From an uncultured Ramlibacter sp. (GTDB lineage: Bacteria; Pseudomonadota; Gammaproteobacteria; Burkholderiales; Burkholderiaceae_C), in assembly GCF_936925435.1 (NCBI RefSeq), contig NZ_CAKZHQ010000008.1:1-56693 (forward strand): DNA of 56,693 nt, written 5' to 3'. Position numbers and translations under genes: made by a program. How positions within the stretch are numbered: position 1 is the first letter of the stretch; the number at the start of each line of letters is the position of its first letter. The notes under the pieces were generated by a model. That model was not told the origin of the DNA, searched no databases, and saw only the letters and a program-made list of their open reading frames with translations. Shown here piece after piece: positions 53,014 to 56,693 of this stretch.

Positions 53014-53673
53014 TCAACCCGGGTTTTTCAGCCCGATACCGATCAGGAAGGTCTCGGACGACTTGTCCCGCGAGGCCTTTGGTTTGAGCGGTTTGACCAC
53101 CCGGAAAGTCTCCTTGAACAGCTTGACCAGCTCGCTGTACCCGCCGCCATGGAAGAGTTTGACCACCAGCGCACCCTCGGGCTTGAGGTGCTGGACGGCG
53201 AAATCCACCGCCAGCTCCACCAAGTGGGAGATGCGTGCACTGTCGGAGGACGCCACCCCCGACAGGTTGGGGGCCATGTCCGAAACCACCACGTCGGCCT
53301 TGCGGCCGGCCACCAGGGCCTGCAACTGGGCCAGCACCTCGGGCTCGCGAAAGTCGCCCTGCAGGAAGCTGACGCCTTCGACCGGCTCCATCGGCAGCAT
53401 GTCCAGCGCCAGGATGGTGCCATTGAGCTCACCGGACGCGGCCCCGGTCGGCGACAGCTTGCGGCGCAGGTACTGGCTCCAGGCGCCCGGGGTCGAACCC
53501 AGGTCGACCACCAACTGGCCAGGCCGGATCAGCCCCATGGTCTCGTCGATCTCGCGCAGCTTGTAGGCGGCGCGGGCGCGGTAGCCCTCCTTGGTGGCCA
53601 GTTTGACCCAGGGATCGTTGACATGCTCGTTGATCCAGGCCCGATTGACCTTCTTGCTCTTGCTTGACTTCAT
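53014..53673 (-). CDS. rlmE: 23S rRNA 2'-O-ribose methyltransferase RlmE
   Basis: Enzyme of 219 residues, also called FtsJ or Rrm[16 protein letters not shown] is the SAM site, followed by [19 protein letters not shown] and VVKLFHGGG, which give the catalytic K-D-K-E residues. It methylates U2552 of 23S rRNA late in 50S assembly. AAGGCAGG precedes the ATG. The promoter region of 32 bases is shared with divergent yhbY; ftsH follows downstream after about 126 bases. Confidence 0.97.
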   Translation of the reverse strand: MKSSKSKKVNRAWINEHVNDPWVKLATKEGYRARAAYKLREIDETMGLIRPGQLVVDLGSTPGAWSQYLRRKLSPTGAASGELNGTILALDMLPMEPVEGVSFLQGDFREPEVLAQLQALVAGRKADVVVSDMAPNLSGVASSDSARISHLVELAVDFAVQHLKPEGALVVKLFHGGGYSELVKLFKETFRVVKPLKPKASRDKSSETFLIGIGLKNPG

Positions 53674-53705
53674 ACCTGCCTTGTTGCACAGGGGATAATA
53701 GCCCC

Positions 53706-54182
53706 ATGCCTGCCATTCAACTGACCATCGCCCAGCGCAAGGAACACCGCGCTGAAGCCCACCATCTCGACCCCGTGGTCATGGTCGGAAACGACGGCGC
53801 CACGCCCGCCGTCAAGAAGGAAATCGACGCCGCCCTCAACGCCCACGGCCTGATCAAGGTCCGGGTCCAGGGCGACGACCGGATTGCCCGCGAAGCCCTC
53901 TACCAGAGCCTGTGCGACGAGCTGGGCGCCGCCCCGATCCAGCACATCGGCAAGCTGCTGGTGCTGTGGCGCCCGCCGGTCAAGAAAGAAAAGGCCGTCG
54001 ACGAGGACCGCATGCCCGGCCCGCGCGACTTCAAGGTCCTCAAGTACAGCAAGCGCGGCGGCCAGCGACCCGAGATCAAGACCCTGCGGGTGCTGGGCAA
54101 CCAGCGTCTGAGCCCGGGTGGCCAGGTCAAGCGGGCCAAGCCGCCCAAGCAGAAGTCGGTCAAAAAGGGCCGCCAGACCTGA
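53706..54182 (+). CDS. yhbY: Ribosome-assembly RNA-binding protein YhbY (CRM domain)
   Basis: Protein of 158 residues from the ATG at 53706. [51 protein letters not shown] is the CRM fold, whose GxxG-type loop (here GNDG) binds RNA. YhbY associates with pre-50S particles. The usual length is near 97, so the basic extension after residue 100 ([15 protein letters not shown] to KSVKKGRQT) is extra, as in other Burkholderiales. No ribosome site is visible; see the divergent promoter note. Neighbour rlmE works on the same subunit. Confidence 0.93.
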   Translation: MPAIQLTIAQRKEHRAEAHHLDPVVMVGNDGATPAVKKEIDAALNAHGLIKVRVQGDDRIAREALYQSLCDELGAAPIQHIGKLLVLWRPPVKKEKAVDEDRMPGPRDFKVLKYSKRGGQRPEIKTLRVLGNQRLSPGGQVKRAKPPKQKSVKKGRQT

Positions 54183-54188
54183 TCGGCC

Positions 54189-54264
54189 GTCATTCCCGCG
54201 CAGCGGGAATCCAGGGCTTTCGCCCCGGCCTCAAGTCTCTGGGTCCCCGCCTTCGTCGGAACGA
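54189..54264. repeat. REPIN-like inverted repeat between convergent genes
   Basis: Left arm 54189-54214 contains the hairpin ATTCCCG (54192-54198) / CGGGAAT (54204-54210). Right arm 54239-54264 is an imperfect reverse complement (CTGGGTCCCCGCCTTCG...). This is the GTCATTCCCGC...GGGAATCCAG type of dispersed repeat common in proteobacteria. The right arm overlaps the last codons of the DUF4149 gene. Confidence 0.55.
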
Positions 54265-54674
54265 GTGCCGGCCACTTTCCACAGTGCCACGCCGGCGCAG
54301 GCCCACTGCAGCAGGTACATGCCGCTGCCCAGGCCATGCCAGAGCTTGAGGTTCTCCCGCGCCAGGATGCGCGGCGCCACGGCAAATTCGCCCAGCAGCG
54401 CCAGCAGCATCCCACCCGCTATGAAAACAAGAGCGCCTTGCGCCCAGTCCATGCGGGCTGAGGCCTCTTTTCCTCTTGAAAACAGCATCAGGAGCAGGCC
54501 GCAGCCCAGGGCCATCCAGGTCTGCGCGCTGAAGAGCTTGGCCGCCATGGCACCGGCCACGGCCGGCGTGCCCAGATGGGCGAACAACATCGGAACCACC
54601 AGAAAGCCGGTGGTGGTCAGGCTACCCCACCAGAGGGCGGCCAGCAGCACCGGCAGGCGCTCCCGCCAGGCCAT
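54231..54674 (-). CDS. DUF4149 membrane protein
   Basis: Inner-membrane protein of 147 residues with four hydrophobic segments (about 5-28, 44-66, 78-98, 115-135). LLAALWWGSLTTTGFLVVPMLFAHLG and AGAMAAKLFSAQTWM are the DUF4149 pattern. The function is unknown. Its ATG shares a base with the greA stop. The tail RSDEGGDPET is encoded by the right arm of the REPIN-like repeat, so it probably grew by repeat insertion. Confidence 0.88.
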   Translation of the reverse strand: MAWRERLPVLLAALWWGSLTTTGFLVVPMLFAHLGTPAVAGAMAAKLFSAQTWMALGCGLLLMLFSRGKEASARMDWAQGALVFIAGGMLLALLGEFAVAPRILARENLKLWHGLGSGMYLLQWACAGVALWKVAGTRSDEGGDPET

Positions 54675-55150
54675 CAGACGTAGCTGACCTTGACGATCTC
54701 GTAGTGCTTGACGCCGCCGGGCGCCTGCACTTCGGCCGAATCGCCCTCTTCCTTGCCGATCAGCGCGCGGGCGATCGGGCTGGAGATGTTGACCAAGCCG
54801 AGCTTGAGGTCGGCCTCGTCCTCGCCGACGATCTGGTAGGTCACCTGGTCGCCAGTGCTCTCGTCCTCGAGCACCACGGTGGCGCCGAACACCACCTTGC
54901 CGTCGGCGTCCACCGACGACGGGTCGATCACCTGGGCGGCCGACAGCTTGCCCTCGACCTCCTGGATGCGGCCCTCGATGAAGCCCTGGCGGTCCTTGGC
55001 GGCTTCGTACTCGGCGTTCTCCGACAGGTCGCCCTGGGCGCGTGCCTCGGCAATGGCGTTGATCACCCAGGGGCGCTGGACGGTCTTGAGTTCGTGCAGT
55101 TCGGCCTTGAGCTTCTCGGCGCCGCGCTTGGTGATGGGAATGGTGGCCAT
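54674..55150 (-). CDS. greA: Transcription elongation factor GreA
   Basis: Protein of 158 residues, the standard length. The N-terminal coiled coil (about 1-75) has [20 protein letters not shown] and the tip [20 protein letters not shown], with acidic residues that enter the RNA polymerase channel. The C-terminal domain has [26 protein letters not shown] and [20 protein letters not shown]. It stimulates transcript cleavage in stalled elongation complexes. It follows carB, with a terminator between them, and is coupled to the DUF4149 gene. Confidence 0.98.
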   Translation of the reverse strand: MATIPITKRGAEKLKAELHELKTVQRPWVINAIAEARAQGDLSENAEYEAAKDRQGFIEGRIQEVEGKLSAAQVIDPSSVDADGKVVFGATVVLEDESTGDQVTYQIVGEDEADLKLGLVNISSPIARALIGKEEGDSAEVQAPGGVKHYEIVKVSYV

Positions 55151-55166
55151 GGATTTGTCTCGGGTC

Positions 55167-55202
55167 TAAAAAGGAAACCGCCGGCCGTTGCCGACCGGCG
55201 GT
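55167..55202 (-). terminator. carB: Intrinsic terminator after carB
   Basis: Read on the minus strand: ACCGCCGG (55202-55195), a 10-nt loop, CCGGCGGT (55184-55177), then TTTCCTTTTT. It lies 22 bases past the carB stop, just upstream of greA. Confidence 0.8.
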
Positions 55203-55224
55203 GTCTGTGTCTCGATGCGAAAGA

Positions 55225-56693
55225 TTATGCCAGTTGGGCGTGCAGCTCCTGGACCGAATACACGTCCAGCTTGTCCATGTATTTCATGCCCTCGACGGCC
55301 GCTTCGGCGCCGGCGATGGTGGTGAAGGTGGTGACGCGGGCCAGCAGCGAGGAAGTGCGGATCTGGCGCGAGTCGGCGATCGCATTGCGGCGCTCTTCCA
55401 CCGTGTTGATGACCATCACGATCTCGTTGTTCTTGATCATGTCGACCACATGCGGCCGGCCTTCGGTGACCTTGTTGACCGTGGCGCAGGCGATGCCGGC
55501 GGCGGTGATGGCGCCCGCCGTGCCCTTGGTGGCGACAATCTCGAAGCCCTGGGCCGCCAACTGGCGCGCCACTTCCACCGCACGCGGCTTGTCGGCGTTC
55601 TTGACCGTCAGGAAGATCTTGCGCGCCGCGTCGGTGGCGCGCGGCAGCTTGGTGCCCGCGCCCAACTGACTCTTGATGAAGGCTTCGCCGAAAGTCTTGC
55701 CCACGCCCATCACCTCACCGGTGGACTTCATCTCCGGGCCCAGGATGGGATCCACGCCGGGGAACTTGACGAAGGGGAAGACGGCTTCCTTGACGCTGAA
55801 GTACGGCGGCGTCACCTCGTGGGTGATGCCCTGCGATGCCAGCGACTGGCCGACCATGCAGCGCGCCGCCACCTTGGCCAGCTGGATGCCCGTTGCCTTG
55901 GACACAAAGGGCACAGTGCGCGAGGCGCGGGGGTTGACCTCCAACACGAAGATCACGTCCTTGCCGTCCTTCTCCTGGATGGCGAACTGCACGTTCATCA
56001 GGCCGACCACGTTCAGGCCTTGCGCCATGGCGGCGGTCTGGCGCTTGATCTCGTCGATGGTGTCCTTGGACAGCGAGTACGGCGGCAGCGAGCAGGCGGA
56101 GTCGCCGCTGTGCACGCCGGCCTGCTCGATGTGTTCCATCACGCCGCCAATGAAGGTCTTGCCGGTGGGGTCGCGCAGGCAGTCCACGTCGCACTCGATG
56201 GCGTCGTTGAGGAAGCGGTCCAGCAGCACCGGCGAGTCGTTGGAGACCTTGACGGCCTCGCGCATGTAGCGCTCCAGATCACGCTGCTCGTGGACGATCT
56301 CCATCGCGCGGCCGCCCAGCACGTAGCTGGGACGCACCACCAGGGGATAGCCCAGGGCGGCGGCCTTTTCCAGCGCTTCGGGCTCGGTGCGGGCGGTGGC
56401 GTTGGCCGGCTGGCGCAGGCCCAGGGTGTGCAGCAGCTTCTGGAAGCGCTCGCGGTCCTCGGCGGCGTCGATCATGTCGGGCGAGGTGCCGATGATGGGC
56501 ACGCCGTTGGCTTCCAGGTCCAGGGCCAGCTTGAGCGGCGTCTGGCCGCCGTACTGGACGATCACGCCCAGGGGCTTTTCCTTGTCGACGATCTCCAGCA
56601 CGTCTTCCAGGGTCAGCGGCTCGAAGTACAGGCGGTCCGAGGTGTCGTAGTCGGTCGACACGGTCTCGGGGTTGCAGTTGACCATGATGGTCT
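55225..56693 (-). CDS. carB: Carbamoyl-phosphate synthase large subunit (C-terminal part)
   Basis: Partial gene: 489 codons, cut at the right window edge, so the N-terminal half is missing. The visible part starts in [15 protein letters not shown], the ATP-grasp entry of the second half, then [63 protein letters not shown] (catalytic site), and the C-terminal MGS-like regulatory domain (about the last 140 residues, [30 protein letters not shown]). It makes carbamoyl phosphate for arginine and pyrimidines with CarA. Regulation by UMP and ornithine is expected for the C-terminal domain. Confidence 0.97.
   Translation of the reverse strand, partial: TIMVNCNPETVSTDYDTSDRLYFEPLTLEDVLEIVDKEKPLGVIVQYGGQTPLKLALDLEANGVPIIGTSPDMIDAAEDRERFQKLLHTLGLRQPANATARTEPEALEKAAALGYPLVVRPSYVLGGRAMEIVHEQRDLERYMREAVKVSNDSPVLLDRFLNDAIECDVDCLRDPTGKTFIGGVMEHIEQAGVHSGDSACSLPPYSLSKDTIDEIKRQTAAMAQGLNVVGLMNVQFAIQEKDGKDVIFVLEVNPRASRTVPFVSKATGIQLAKVAARCMVGQSLASQGITHEVTPPYFSVKEAVFPFVKFPGVDPILGPEMKSTGEVMGVGKTFGEAFIKSQLGAGTKLPRATDAARKIFLTVKNADKPRAVEVARQLAAQGFEIVATKGTAGAITAAGIACATVNKVTEGRPHVVDMIKNNEIVMVINTVEERRNAIADSRQIRTSSLLARVTTFTTIAGAEAAVEGMKYMDKLDVYSVQELHAQLA

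Overview
The window is a GC-rich, gene-dense bacterial chromosome segment. Its conserved blocks (AddB-like/AddA-like nuclease-helicase, trxA, rho; type B rpmE2; rlmE-ftsH-folP-glmM; carB-greA; pstSCAB-phoU-phoB-phoR; ppx, ppk1, ppk2) and family mix (DUF2277, DUF2164, DUF4214, DUF4149) point to Burkholderiales, most likely Comamonadaceae. That placement comes from gene order and protein style; no search was run. I saw no rRNA, tRNA, CRISPR array, transposase or integrase, and no gene-free stretch longer than about 300 bases.

Layout. Positions 1-3640 form an accessory block, visibly poorer in G+C: a small secreted YHYH-type protein, a DUF6232-like membrane protein, and an overlapping AAA/ABC-type ATPase plus DUF4435 (Toprim-like) pair that looks like a PARIS-type anti-phage module. 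Positions 3821-6107 hold an exported EF-hand-like protein, a SpoIIAA-like protein and an HI0933/YhiN-type flavoprotein. Positions 6104-15343 carry DNA repair (AddA/AddB-like), trxA, rho, a Gfo/Idh/MocA oxidoreductase and rpmE2. Positions 15369-18403 carry a GT39-like membrane protein and a MATE transporter.

Positions 18354-45502 are dominated by phosphate-starvation genes. They include phoR, phoB, phoU, pstBACS, a FAS1 lipoprotein with a substrate-binding protein, ppx, ppk2, an uncharacterised 195-residue protein, ppk1 with sixA, an olsB-metallophosphoesterase-glycosyltransferase set, and the phosphatase phoX. Reading the DNA by eye, I find seven Pho-box arrays made of 7-mers resembling CTGTCAY repeated every 11 bp: before pstS, the FAS1 gene, ppk2, the 195-residue gene, ppk1, olsB and phoX. 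In six of them a -10-like hexamer begins exactly 10 nt after the last 7-mer.

Together these genes describe one response: Pst uptake and PhoBR signalling, phosphate scavenging by PhoX, polyphosphate turnover (PPK1, PPK2, PPX), and replacement of phospholipids by ornithine lipids and glycolipids (OlsB, PlcP-like phosphoesterase, Agt-like glycosyltransferase). Non-Pho genes sit among them: CorA/ZntB, GltS, an orphan TAXI protein, a ribbon-helix-helix protein and small conserved proteins. Positions 45509-56693 carry a chemoreceptor, an RTX/DUF4214 protein, and the housekeeping string MOSC-glmM-folP-ftsH-rlmE / yhbY / DUF4149-greA-carB, with carB cut by the window end.
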